A stretch of DNA of 64,000 bases from NCBI GenBank assembly GCA_036346225.1, contig JARFIW010001490.1, forward strand, positions 1 to 64,000. The letters run 5' to 3'. Position 1 is the stretch's first letter. Each line of letters starts with the position of its first letter. This DNA comes from Platerodrilus igneus. Taxonomy: Eukaryota > Arthropoda > Insecta > Coleoptera > Lycidae. Below, piece by piece: positions 32,256-43,849 of the stretch. The notes under the pieces were generated by a model. That model had not been told where the DNA came from. It did no database searches and was given only the letters and a program-made list of their open reading frames with translations. Made by a program: the position numbers and the translations under genes.

Positions 32256-33806
32256 AAATATTTCTTCTTTGTCATAAATCATATTTTGAACATGTTTTGT
32301 CGAATTATAAAATGTGCGGGACACTATACGACTATCTAATGCCCCTTCTTTTAGTTTAAAATTATTTCTATATTTTTGACAACTCGGACAACGGTTCAAC
32401 GTAACATTGTCAGTGCCACATTTATAACAATAATTCGTTCGTTTTATCTGTCTACAATCGATCTGAAAATGTCCTAACTGGTGACAATTCCAACACGTCG
32501 GTGCACGTTTTTTTATATAATTGTTCGAACTAACATTTTGCATTGCTGAAATCTGGTTTCTATTGGAAGACCTACTCTGTGAAACGTTAACATCTGTGTA
32601 CGCCAAGTCAGTTTCTAAAGTATTCGTTTTTCGAGTTGGTGGGATAAAGTTTTCAATTGATACTTTATGTTCCTCTAGTTTTTTTCCTAACTTTATTAGT
32701 TCTCGTATGGAAGTTATTTCGACTAAACTCAATTGTGACTGGTAAAAAGGTAACATATTTTTTCGTAATATTTTTAGTTGTTTTGTCAAAGTGAGTGGTT
32801 CTGATAATCTAGCAAACATATTTGTCATTACTGCTGCGTATAGTCCTATACTTTCATTTTCTCCTTGCGTTCTCGCTTTAATTTCGGTCATTAATTGTTC
32901 ATCATAATCGGGTGGTAAAAATTCGTCTTTTAGTGCTTCTTTTAATTCGGTCCAATTATTTATTAAAGATTTATTTGCACGATACCATATTAGTGCTTTA
33001 TGTGTAAAAAGATCACATGTTTCTGCAAAAAGTTGAAAGTCTGACATATTCCTAGCAAATTTTAATTCTTCGACCCGTTCTAAAAATGCGTTTACCGAAG
33101 TATCGCCGTTAAATGTTATTCCCCATTTTGCAACTGGAGTAACCTTATAAACTACAGAACTATTATGAGATAAACCTAGATTATTATTTTGAAAAGATTT
33201 ATGTATATTTTGCGTGTGTTCGTCTACGGTCCTAGTTTTTTCTTGTTTTGTTGTAGATGATGCTAAGTCTAGTTTTTTGTCAAATTCGATCAAGTCTACG
33301 TTATTTATGTCCAATATTTCTGATGTTTCATTACGTTCTAGTTCGTCTAAAATTGGTTTATCCTCTTTGGAAGCAATTTGTGTTTTTGTCTTTAAAATGT
33401 CATTTCCTACTTTACCAAAAGATTCAATTAAATGTCCTAACTCTAATTGTAAATTATTCCTAATTTTTTCATCATTATCGTCATCTGGTAAACTTCTGGA
33501 AAGTCTAGAATAACCATATGCAAATTTTGTTTCTATTCTTACTTTATTACTATCATAATTTAAAACATTTAAATCTAAAATTTGTTCATGTAAAAGCGTT
33601 AAAACATTTTTAACAACTGTCACATCTTCTGTAAAGTCAAATGGGTAGTCAAAATCTTCATCTGGTTCAGTTTCTAGTCTAATCGCTTTCCGTAAGGTTT
33701 TTCTTAAATCAGTTACTGTCATATTTTTCGTGTTTATTCCTCGTACAGTTATTTCATAAATTAGTTCATCTTTTAATAGCCTATCAACACTGTATGTAAA
33801 TTCCAT
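32244..33806 (-). CDS. Gypsy Gag (nucleocapsid with zinc knuckles)
   Basis: 520 residues from the ATG at 33806 (MEFTYSVDRLLKDELIYEI). The frame is open upstream to 33938 with poly-Lys text unlike gag, so the internal ATG is preferred. The N-terminus resembles a SAP-like helix pair (LLKDELIYEITVRG, TVTDLRKTLRKAI). The middle has the capsid pattern of arthropod gag proteins (FNGDTSVNAFLERVEEL, YDEQLMTEIKARTQ, ESIGLYAAVMTNMFARL). A canonical CCHC knuckle is at about 438-451 (CWNCHQLGHFQIDC), followed by a second cysteine cluster (CYKCG...CPSC). The protein packages the element RNA into particles. It ends IFQKK with UAG after an A-rich run. Confidence 0.93.
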   Translation of the reverse strand: MEFTYSVDRLLKDELIYEITVRGINTKNMTVTDLRKTLRKAIRLETEPDEDFDYPFDFTEDVTVVKNVLTLLHEQILDLNVLNYDSNKVRIETKFAYGYSRLSRSLPDDDNDEKIRNNLQLELGHLIESFGKVGNDILKTKTQIASKEDKPILDELERNETSEILDINNVDLIEFDKKLDLASSTTKQEKTRTVDEHTQNIHKSFQNNNLGLSHNSSVVYKVTPVAKWGITFNGDTSVNAFLERVEELKFARNMSDFQLFAETCDLFTHKALIWYRANKSLINNWTELKEALKDEFLPPDYDEQLMTEIKARTQGENESIGLYAAVMTNMFARLSEPLTLTKQLKILRKNMLPFYQSQLSLVEITSIRELIKLGKKLEEHKVSIENFIPPTRKTNTLETDLAYTDVNVSQSRSSNRNQISAMQNVSSNNYIKKRAPTCWNCHQLGHFQIDCRQIKRTNYCYKCGTDNVTLNRCPSCQKYRNNFKLKEGALDSRIVSRTFYNSTKHVQNMIYDKEEIFQKK

Positions 33807-34019
33807 CTTTGAATTAAAGAATGTGTACAATGTTATCATAATATTCTCTTTAAAAAGTAAAAAATAATATATCTCAAAAAATTTCTTTATAATTATTTTA
33901 CACTCGAATTTTTTCTTTCTTTCTTTTTCAAATGCCACATATATTTTTGAAAGGTTGTAGTTTATATAAAATTGATAATGAAATAAGCAAATAACAAAAT
34001 TTCTAATTCTTCAAAAACA

Positions 34020-34162
34020 AGACCCAAAGACGTCGGGCGTCAAGACTTTTATTACATAAGTCATCCCACAGACGTTGGGCGTCAAGAATTTTACATAAGC
34101 AATCCCAAAGACGTTGGGCGTCAAGAATTTTACATAAGCAATCCCAAAGAGGTTGGGCGCCA
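34020..34162 (-). repeat. Tandem primer-binding-site-like repeats in the gypsy leader
   Basis: About four copies of a unit built on cgttgggcgtcaagaattt recur every 39 bp (starts near 34073, 34112, 34151; a diverged copy near 34031, 42 bp away). The copy next to the LTR (34151-34162) reads TGGCGCCCAACC on the minus strand, complementary to the CCA-bearing 3' end of insect tRNA-Lys. The inner copies have TGACGCCCAACGT, one mismatch in the CCA complement. Because 39 is divisible by three, an overlapping repeat ORF (34003-34242) arises; it is not called a gene. Confidence 0.8.
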
Positions 34163-34169
34163 AGAATTT

Positions 34170-35927
34170 TGTTACAGGCGGAAAAGCTACTAAGGGTATC
34201 TTTTCCAGTCAAATTATAAAATGGGGGCGGCCTGTAAAACAAAATTTAAAGGGGGGTCACCGGCACTAGCTAGCGGAAGGTCGTGGATCATATAGAGGGT
34301 TAAAATTTTGAAGAAAGGGTTAAATTAATTTATAATATACTACAGCAATGTGGCACTTACCTTTCATAAAATATTGTGGCTTAATGACAATTGCCAAGGG
34401 CGCCAGACAAGTCGAGAATGTCCAAATGTTCGTACAAAACCTTGAGAGACTTGTCATCCCAAGAAGGACAATTGTTTCTTTTAATCAATTCCTCACTTTT
34501 TTACTACTTATATATAAAAAAAATAAGAAAAACTATTGACTTAATCAACGGCAAACAAAACTATTTAATTCACAGAGCAATAAACGTGAACCTCTTACAT
34601 TCATTGATTTAGAAATTTAAGTGAATAGGTGACTATGGAATTTATGAAAATTTTGAGTACATAAGTAGTTATCAAACACTTGTATATGAAAGAAACTTAT
34701 ATTATAAATCGTACACTAATTTAATCCTACGGTTTATGGCCAAAACGTCCTAACAAATAAACTAACTAAAAATTGATCATGCTACTTAACTTTAAAAGCT
34801 TACTTACTAATAATTGTCCATTGTTTGAGGGTTTGTTTTCCAAGGTAGAGCAGTTCTTAATTTTGGGAAGAGAATCTCGCTTGTTGCTTCTGTTTGTAAT
34901 GTTCAAGAAAATTGACTGGCACACGAACTCGGCAGAATTTTTGACAATATCACTTACTTGTGCGTCACACGCCTACAAGCTTTTTAAATATTTATCTTGC
35001 ATCACTTTAAATCCGCGAACTATGGGCATAACCATCGCGAAACTGGAAGAGTAACTTTCTTTCCAATTTTTTTCTAACGTGATACGAAGTGGAACATTCT
35101 GTCATGCCAGAGAAACGCTACCCGCAAACTACGTTTTCTCTCTACTTCTTGACCACCGTCGGCCCCATTGAAAAAACTCTCTGTCTTTGGCTAAAGCCTT
35201 CAAATATATAGACTTAATTCCCTACTCTAATAATTATGAGCGTTATTTTCTGTTATCCAATGACTGAACAGAACCTCCCACAAAACAAGATTTCAGAAAC
35301 CAAATCCAACCCCTTTTTAGATGATGGTCACGGAAGCAATTTTCTCCCTAGAATTTAACTTATCTTTTCCTTCTACGAATTACCTAATTATTGCAATGTG
35401 GGATCTACCTATGGCGGCCGTAGTCTGGCTTTAACAAAGACCGGTAAACCTACTTGAGCCGAAATGGATTTTAAATACAATTGATGTCTCCAGACTACTT
35501 AAGATTATTTGTAATATTTGAACAAATCAACTTGGAAATAGTTTTGTGCTATTATAATATTTTGTTTTGTCTAACCCGCTGTCAAGCAACGAAGGTTAAG
35601 CTTTTCAAACTGAAATTGGTTTTCTTTATTTACGCTAAAAAGGTACTATACATTTTAATTTAATCGGATTTGTTAGTCTGTTACCGACCTAACTTTTAAG
35701 AAGTTTATTGTATTTGACTTACGATGGGGTCTAGAGCTTTAAATGATAACCTGCCGCTGGAATTTAGTAGCCCGAAGCTATCGGTAAATGTGGTCTTTTT
35801 ATTATAAAGGATCCTGACTGAATGTAAAGTAATTTATTGTGGGAATTTTTGTCTATACTTTATTCAAGTTACTGAATTTTAAATTAATTAATTTGTTTAA
35901 TTGTTAACATTATAAAATAATATTACA
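34170..35927 (-). repeat. 5' LTR of the gypsy element
   Basis: 1758 bp and nearly identical to 27079-28836. It should contain promoter and RNA start for the minus-strand element. It is followed after a 7-nt gap (34163-34169) by the primer-binding site. ATTG at 35928-35931 completes the target duplication. Confidence 0.95.
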
Positions 35928-35931
35928 ATTG

Positions 35932-37336
35932 GTCACCTACCTAGAATATGCACCTATATAACCTTAATATTTTTCGATTTTTTTTTCATTTCTTTCTTTG
36001 TTTCTATAGGGACCTACAACCGCACCACTGTTATTAGCCGGTGCACACTTAGTTTGTTACAGAATTTTTGAATCTACTGGGTAGTTCAAAATTAAGCAAT
36101 TTAACGCTTCATTCACCGGTAACATGAGCCGTTTCTCTCTCACCATATTTTAAAAATATAGCGTATGTTATATATGTTCTGTTTTACGTTGCTTAAAGTC
36201 CCTCATACGAATGTAAATAAAATGCACAAAAGTAAGAGATAAAATTGTATTCTGTACACAAGATGTGTTAACGCGCGAGGGGTCATAAATTTATATATTG
36301 ATTTACCTCAGCCATATTCTATTGTTCTATAAGTGTCGTTTCTACTCTTCAACGAAGTGGACTGTATATCTATTTATTAGACGTACTACGTAGGCACTAT
36401 CACTGTGTTTTTTACGGTTTATTTATAAAATCACATTCGGAAACATTAATGACTTAACTCACTTTACCGAACCAACCAACGTTTCTCTTCGATGTCTATG
36501 AACAAGTGTCGATCACTACCCCTTTAGTCCAACTTAATTTTCACAGGCACAAAGGAAGTTTTATGACAGGATATAACGGGACAAGGGATGACAGCGTTGC
36601 TATTTTATTTACAACTACAAATTTACAACGACTTAAAATTAAACACAAAAACGAGCGACAAAGAGACCAAACAAGATCTAATTGCTAATAAGGTATACAA
36701 AAACTTTCCCTATTAGGAATAACGTCTACCCTATGCTAAATATTAAAAAAAAACACAAAAGTTAAATCTAAAATTAGAAATAATAAAAAGCCAACTATAT
36801 AAGGAAAAAATATATAAATTCTGTTCAGAAGGTATAACTATGAATGCTGAATACAATATAACACCTCGTAAATTGTGAAAACCGGTCATAATATATACTA
36901 GACATGAAAAACCCCAAAATATTACCAATGTACAGTTCAAATTTTGCTGAACAATTTTTGTGGTGTTGCAGAGTGACCTTTATTATATTTTTCCTACTTG
37001 TTGCCCCGTTTTTTTGGAAGTAGGAATTTTGTAACTAAATGTTTTCTTGTAGCTTACTGCTAGTGTCTTGGTTTGTTTAATATGAAAATCTTTTCTAAAA
37101 TGGGGATTAGAAAGAAATTGTGTTTCATTCTATGGTCAGCATATTTTTTTATAAAATAAAAAAGAATTTAACAGCATTAACCGTTAATCATGAGTCCCTA
37201 AGCTTTTATTCCACATTATTACGCGTTAAAAAGTGTTGTACAAATTATTTCTAATAAATAATTATTGTAGCAAATTTTTCTGTAGAATTAATTAGGTATA
37301 TTTCATCTAGTTGTGTAATATAGTTTTTAGAAAGTA
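35932..37336. other. Unassigned DNA right of the gypsy insertion
   Basis: AT-rich sequence without recognised genes. It belongs with 26547-27074 as the pre-insertion sequence between repeat blocks Y and Z. Confidence 0.4.
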
Positions 37337-40160
37337 GAGTATTATGCCTATTTAATATGGTCTAGGGTTCCCCGACAATGTTTAGAAGGAATAGCCCATT
37401 TTTAATATGTATTCTTGAGGTCTGGAGGTTTTCGCGGTTTGTAATAGACATATGTCGTTCTCCCAATGAATGGGAAAGCGCGACAAACAGGTGTTGGTTG
37501 ATGAAGTTGTGGAAAAAGAAACCACCATATAGGAATCAACCAACTATCTTAAACGTGTAACGTAACGGTAGTGGTTGACGACGCGAGCGGTAGTGGTGCG
37601 TTATAAATTATGTAGTGGAGTGTTTACCTGTCGTTTTTCTATACTCAAATCCATTATTGTACTTTGTGTTGTTACAGATTTGATGTAGGAATAGCAACGA
37701 AGCCCTCTACAAAACAGGCGCTAAGTAAGAGATGTTGAATAAACAGCCACTCCGTACAACCAAAAAACAATTATTGATTAACAAACTTGCTTCGTCCATA
37801 AATTTAGAGGTCAGCGAATTAATAATTAATTTACATTGTAGTTTCGAAAGTGAATTAGTTTATTCCACATGTAAATTCTAGTAATACATCACGCTTTTTA
37901 TGCAAGCGCGCGATTAACTACTATAGTAAATGGCGCAAAATTTCGCGGTTCAAGTTTCTATAATGCACTTTGTGTATGTAGTTAGTTCTCTATAGTTTAA
38001 GGTGCGCTGTTCTTCAATTTTCAAAGAATAGTAGCTTTTAATGAAATATTTGTATTAGATACTACTTGTACGATCTTCTGTTTGGTTTTATTTTATATAT
38101 AATATTAACTAGTATGAACTTCCTACAAGTAAATTAAGATGAAACTCTCTTTGAGATACTAAAATTAAACATGAAACCACACTATCCCTAACCTAATGCA
38201 ACTAAAATGCTTAGGGCAAAATTAACTTCCTGATTTTTTTATGTAAGGTATATTGTATAGTTGTTTCATTAATTGATAAATTACAAGATGCTGATGGTAA
38301 TTCTCAAAGACAATGGCATAATAAAAATCTATAAGCTGTTTTTTAATTCTCAACGACTAGTGGTACACCTGTTTTTACCTTTATCTGAATATACCTTTTG
38401 TTCCCTTTCGTTAAATAAAATTAAGCTCTACTTTTTACTTTAGCTTGTCCAGCTTCTCAAACTCAACGCTCCGACTCGTAGAATAATATGTTTATATTAT
38501 TAATGGCTTCCTCTCGAATGGTCCCTATCCAAAGATCCAAATGGGAGTCAGTTTGCCTCCAGAATATTTTACCTGGGAGGATGCCATCACCATCAACTAT
38601 TCAGATAATGCAGAATGTCCTTGGGAAAAGTATCGACTATAGTTTCCAATTGCTTTCAGTCGTGTAGCAGCTCCAATAGGGCTAAACCCTTCTTTAATTT
38701 CCAAAGAAGATTAAGAAGAATGCTAAACAAACCACAACAAACATACATGGCTAAACCCTATTGGATAATATTACAAAGCCAAGTCCAGTCAATTATCCAG
38801 ACTGTCATCTTTGTTAACTACTGATAGGACTGTTGCACTTGGTTAGTCTGATCTCTCCGCAGATTCCCTTTCTAAGGTACGCAAGTTTCTCCACCTCAAC
38901 AAGGTCCAACGGTTTATAAAGAAGGTCATCTAACTAAGAAGGACTAAAAATGCAACAATAGTATAATTTTAGCAAATCTACTCTATTCTGGACGAAGGAA
39001 CTCCTACCGCTAACTGCAATGCGTAACCTACTAAAAAGCTACAGTGTCTTATAAAAATGTTCTTTTTATCTATTCATCAGATGTAAAATTTTCAAGAACG
39101 AGATAATGAAGCTTTGCGTAATATTAAACCATGAAGAGACACAGGAAATTAAACCTTAATCTAGAGCACACTAAGCACTCCTTAAGAACCACCGAATTCT
39201 TTATGTTATTAAAGGCCACAATGAATGTCGGAAGTTGTTGTTGTGCATAAATATAAATGTGGTCTGTAAAACTTTTACATTTTCTTCGCGATTTTACCCT
39301 TCTATATTCTTTTGTGTTCGCACAGGATAATGAATATATAGGATGCTTAATGGGGTCTAGAAATTCAATAATCTTCTTCGTTACCTATAAAGAAATTGTG
39401 TTAAACCTGATTAGGGCGTAGAATTGTTTGGGGTCGAGATCTATAACACAAATTATGATTTCACTTTACTTTCTGCGTTGTGTTGAGAAGCCGCTAAACT
39501 AAATTCTTATAAAGGTTTTAAAGCACTACAAAAGGTCTCAGCTGAGAGAATATTTAGTATATCCGATGCCCTAAATGTTGTTTTCTCTACTTAACAACCT
39601 TTCACAAAGGCAGAAAGAAATATAGTATGGTAGATTTGTCCCGATATTGCTTGTATTAATCCTATACACTGCGTCTTTTGCTGCGTTTTTCTATGGAACT
39701 TGTTTATTAGAAACCTCAATATTTTTTTAATACCTTAACTGTACGACTAATAGTGTGAAAGATGTGTACATGGCATATTAAAATTTTTGACATATGATTC
39801 GAATACGATTCATCTGCATCTCGACATAAATTGATTTCATAATTGTGACTGACGCGGATCTACGAGTAATACGTTCGAGTTACGTTAGATAGAAAGCAAA
39901 TGGAAATGAAAAAAATTTATTTTAAATGGGCAAAATGAATACGAATGTGCCTTGTATATTATGATTTTACGAATAGTACTGTTCATTAATCATGCTATTC
40001 AATTAATTCTTAGTTTTATGAAGTAAATTCAGGCACTGACCTTATAATCACAAAATCGTTGTTATATTTTTCGTACAATACATAATTTAACATAACTCAT
40101 GTCAATAAATTGTTTCAAAATCGTAAAAAGAAAAAGCTGTTAATAATACTATGTGAGTTA
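37337..40160 (+). repeat. Long repeat: block Z of copy B, then partial copy C (X-W)
   Basis: 37337-38455 matches block Z of copy A (gagtattatgcctatt, gaccaccatatagg-type phrase, ggcgcaaaatttcg). It is followed directly by block X (about 38455-39005; gatccaaatgggag) and block W (about 39010-40140; aacgagataatgaagctttg, gaattgtttggggtcgaga). Block W is cut by the errantivirus-like LTR starting near 40163. Block order Z then X implies tandem arrangement of the unit. No coding function was recognised. Confidence 0.65.
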
Positions 40161-40162
40161 CG

Positions 40163-40672
40163 TTTTGGGCCTTGGGGGCTGCCTTTTTAAAAAGTCTTCT
40201 TCCAAAACTTCTTGTAACAAATATTTATTTATTCAGAAATTACATGTGGAATTTTGACAAACTATTTAAAATAATCTAAGTCGAAATTACTAGTAATTGA
40301 AGTTAAATTAGGGCGAGTAGCCTAAACAACCAACAATGTAAAAGCTGTGAAGCTCAAGACTGACTGATCATCTTGGGACTCCCGGGGTATTTATGTTGCC
40401 CCAGCCCCTCACATGTCTGTGGAAATTGCAGAGCTCATGTCCGCTTATTTCTTTATTCAATTATACAATACAAAGTAACAATCTTAATTCTAATAATTGT
40501 GGTTTTTATAACCGTCTGTGACCTGCACCTGCAGTATCGTTTACGTCTGGAATACAATGTATTCACATCCATTCTCACAACTTGCTTGTGAACTTTCATT
40601 AATCTTTTATTTATTTATCCTTGAGTTACAATGTTACATTTAACTTAAGTTTCTTAATAGATTCTATTTAAT

Positions 40673-40675
<3 letters not shown>
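40163..40675 (-). repeat. 3' LTR of the errantivirus-like element (main part)
   Basis: Direct-repeat partner of 45814-46395 with many substitutions and indels (cttcttccaaaac, aacaaccaacaatgtaaaa, tgacctgcacctgcagtat). It ends at a (TA)n tract that holds the nested unit; the last ~20 bp of the LTR (tgatttggggaatgta) reappear at 43063-43082. Confidence 0.7.

Positions 40676-40731
<56 letters not shown>
40673..40731. repeat. (TA)n microsatellite
   Basis: About 28 TA dinucleotides with one tg interruption. It forms the left boundary of the nested 2.3-kb unit. Confidence 0.95.
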
Positions 40732-40733
<2 letters not shown>

Positions 40734-43026
40734 CCGTGTAAGGCCTGTATGAATCGAGCCTCACGAATTGGGTGTCATAAATTGCCATGTGACTCTTGAT
40801 AAAGCCTCGCCTGAGTAAAGAAAATCCTTCGAGTCCCACAAATTGGGCCGTCATAAAATTGTTGTGTTAGCCTATAAAACCTCTGGAATTTCTTTAAAAT
40901 TGTTCGAGATTCGAAAATTATTTAATTTACCAAAAATCGAAAATTTCACAAAAAAAAATTTCAAAAAAAATTTCTCTTACCCAGATTCTGCTTCCATCAA
41001 CTTAATTGATTTCTTCAACCGCTTTCCTGGCTAGCTCAGTTGGGCCTCCTCTTGGATACCTAGATTTACTATCATACTCTTTATCGTTCACGCACACTCT
41101 CAATAAAACCACAAAATAATACAAAAATCATACAATATTTATTAATTACTATTTACAAATAATAATTCAAGATTATTTACATTTTGGTGCTCAAGTTACA
41201 CCTTAATAAATTCTATCTTTGTAAAGTCCAGGATTTTAAAATGAAATATCAAACACATTGAATGTAACAGGAGTAAATGGGCCCTGAATAATACCTTATT
41301 ATTAATTTTTTTCTCTAATTTATAATTATGTCTCATTAGTACAATCTGGAGTATGGGGAGCTCATGATAACCCAGTTTATTTTATTAATGTATGCTTTTT
41401 ACTTTGCATACTCTTACTATAAACACAAAAAAACCCATGTACTCTTAACAATGAAATTTTAAATTTATGAGGAATATTAATAAGCTATATATACACCTTT
41501 AGATTTATATTTAAATACCATAATAAAAGTTAGTTATACGTATTCTTTTCAATACGCAAAATAATGCAAAATACCATCAAAATTCACACATCACAATAAT
41601 TTTCATAGTTTATAAAAAACAGCAAATTCTAATGCGTTACCTGGAATTTCTTGAAGATTCTTACTCCGTTGACGATGAAGTTAAGTTCCTGCCTCTCGGT
41701 CTTCTGGTTCTGCTTTGCTTGCCGCCTCCAGCTATTTATAGATGAACACCATCTAATTTGGGCTGCATGCTATTTATTCAAGATCCATCCAAATCCAAAT
41801 CCAAATCCAAATCCAAATATATTACACTCTTTCATTATTGCATAATTTAATTTACGTTACTTTACTTTACTTTACTTCACGAGCTTGTTAAAATATCTGT
41901 TGCACCTCTGTTAAAATAAAACTCGACACTTTCCGCGTTTCAAACTATAAGGCCAACAATTTAACACTGTACTATTTAATTTAAAATTTTTAATACTTGC
42001 AAGCTCGTTAGTAGATTTCTGTACGTAGTAAGCAATGCAAATTAACGAAGTCAAAGAGCGAAGTCAATAGAGAGATCAGAATACCAAAGAGAGCGATGCT
42101 AATTTTCTTAGAGTATTTATACAATTCAAAATGCCATCTCTAGGCACTCTTCACGCGAAACACTTAATTAAACTAACTCGTTCTTCAAATTTTGGTATAA
42201 CCGTTTTCAAAATCTTTGAAATTTAGCTCGGTGATACGATATTTTCCGAAAACCTCGCATTCAATTTTCCCGTGCTTGTCTGTTTTACAACTAACTATTT
42301 AGACCAATGATCCTTTCAATGACATCTTAAAAACCCCGCCTATATTAACTCTATTCTTCTCTTATGCATATTAGGTGTTTGCTTCTAACCTTGTTTGAGT
42401 GGTAGAAAATCAATATTACTGTCTGCGTGATATCTAAACCACGTGGACTGAATACGTGCGCTTCGAAATAAAATGCTGTTATGCCTGTCTCATTCCGAAG
42501 CATATCATTGATTTTCCATCCCTTCTGCGCTTTAAGGAAACTTTTGGTTAGCATTTATGCGAAACATTCGACCGTTTGCACAATATACCTCGAATCCTGT
42601 CTTTTATCTACACAAATCACGGGAAGTTGACCTTTCCAAACATGCAGGTGTTCAATTAACGATCGTTTTAAAATAACATTTCTTGGAGTTTATATTTCAC
42701 CGTATCTAATAAAACTGACGTTCTTGTTTGTTAGTAAAGCGTTTCGCCTTGGAATTATCAATTTTTCACGCTCTTATGCGTTTTAGACGTTATATTCCTT
42801 TGAATTAAATTCAATTAAATTAAATAATAATTTTCATTGGCTTATACTGTTTATTTTCTTTACGAACCTATTAAAGTTTAATTCCTACTTGTAAAATTAT
42901 TGTAATACTTGTTACTTTCAATTAACTAAATGAAGTAAATTTCGCACTTAAAATTTAGTCGTTTCCTCTATACAGAGTGTTTGAAATTGCCTTGTTCTTA
43001 CCTAAATTTAACCCTTTAAAACCACT

Positions 43027-43030
<4 letters not shown>
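40732..43030 (-). mobile_element. (TA)n-bounded LTR-plus-primer-site unit E1
   Basis: A 2.3-kb unit homologous to units at 58932-61060 and, inverted, 61100-63141. Its left end carries two tandem sequences resembling the tRNA-Lys 3' end (tcgagcctcacgaattggg near 40757; tcgagtcccacaaattggg near 40829). These are a primer-binding site on the minus strand. The remainder then looks like a minus-orientation LTR: a TATAAATA-type box near 42113-42122 followed by GCTCTCTTTGG, shared with the other copies, and a far end ttaaaaccactaca. A segment near 41027 (cctggctagctcagttgg) resembles the 5' end of tRNA-Lys. No ORF is conserved. (CCAAAT)n lies at 41788-41818. Confidence 0.6.
41786..41818 (+). repeat. 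(CCAAAT)n short tandem repeat
   Basis: Five near-perfect ccaaat units inside unit E1. A short tttac-type repeat follows at about 41857-41878. Confidence 0.9.

Positions 43031-43063
<33 letters not shown>
43030..43063. repeat. (TA)n microsatellite
   Basis: About 17 TA units at the right boundary of unit E1; the host LTR resumes immediately after it. Confidence 0.95.
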
Positions 43064-43065
<2 letters not shown>

Positions 43066-43149
43066 ATTTGGGGAATGTACTCCTCCCGACGTAGATGAAA
43101 AATAAAGGGGTTCTTTACTTAATTTTTAAAATTTATTGTCCCCAAGGGT

Positions 43150-43660
43150 ACATTTAATGTTTCTTCATTTACCTTTGATTCCTTATGACTAAAATTTCTT
43201 TCTTTATTCTTATATCTAAGCTACATTTTGTACAATACATACATAGTTAGTAAAATGATTAAAACGATTAATAAAATTGTCTAAACGCTTATGTTATTAT
43301 AATGTAATTTAGGCACTTTTAACTCACTTAAGTGTTTTTTGCAGTTGTCCACTAGTTTTACAGCTTGGTTGAGATCGTCTTAGTCTAGGTGTTGTAGTTG
43401 CATGGGTTTCTTGATTATTTTGTATTCTTTAGGTCGTGTAATCTTGAATTGTGGTTCTGGTAAATTTGCGAATTTATTGGTTACTGTTGGGTCTTGATAT
43501 ACTCGAATTATTTCGTTCTTCAATTTTGGGTAACAGTCTTTCTTAAGGGTGATTACTTTGCTTCCAATCAATTCTAGATTTTTTTGTCTTGGTTGAAGTG
43601 GGCGGTTGCTGTTACTTCGTGTAGAAATACAGAAATGCATTTGTTTTCCCTAACCTTTTG
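43150..43660 (-). pseudogene. Env-like 3' remnant of the errantivirus-like element
   Basis: The longest open piece (43380-43640, 86 residues) includes LELIGSKVITLKKDCYPKL and ends in an in-frame stop. Continuing in the same frame past further stops, a strongly hydrophobic stretch of about 17 residues is encoded at roughly 43225-43290, followed by a short basic tail. That matches the C-terminal membrane anchor expected of errantivirus envelope proteins, and the position between integrase and the 3' LTR also fits. The ectodomain, cleavage site and signal peptide are not present, and several stops interrupt the frame. It is dead. The assignment rests on position and the anchor. Confidence 0.45.
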
Positions 43661-43849
43661 AATTTTCATATTGGTGATCAATCAAATTTTTGTGCGAATG
43701 TCCAATAGTCTATTGTATTTTGCATACTTCCCAATTTTACTGGTAGTATATCTGGGTAGTTTTTAATGTCTTCAACTAATATGTCGTTGTGTGTTCTACC
43801 TGGGTGGAGGTTGACGGTAAGGGTGATGGCTCTCCATCGGAAATTACAT

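Larger units (their letters stand above)
27079..35927 (-). mobile_element. Nearly intact Ty3/gypsy LTR retrotransposon
   Basis: An 8849-bp element with two direct LTRs of exactly 1758 bp (offset 7091 bp everywhere checked) beginning TGT and ending ACA. It is flanked by a 4-bp target duplication ATTG (27075-27078 and 35928-35931). Going 5' to 3' on the minus strand: LTR, a tRNA-Lys-type primer-binding site, a leader with tandem primer-site-like repeats, gag, protease-RT-RNase H, integrase, a polypurine tract, LTR. The LTRs differ at only about 15-20 positions by eye, so insertion is recent. Gag and pol are each one long ORF. The defects seen are one frame break before the integrase and a single in-frame UAG between gag and pol, which may be functional. 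Confidence 0.95.

Noticed and set aside
34003..34242. 79-residue repeat-containing ORF
   Set aside because: It is an artefact of 39-bp tandem primer-site repeats, whose length is a multiple of three; it overlaps the LTR end and primer site.
40673..40854. ORF ending in alternating Ile-Tyr
   Set aside because: It is a translation of the (TA)n microsatellite.
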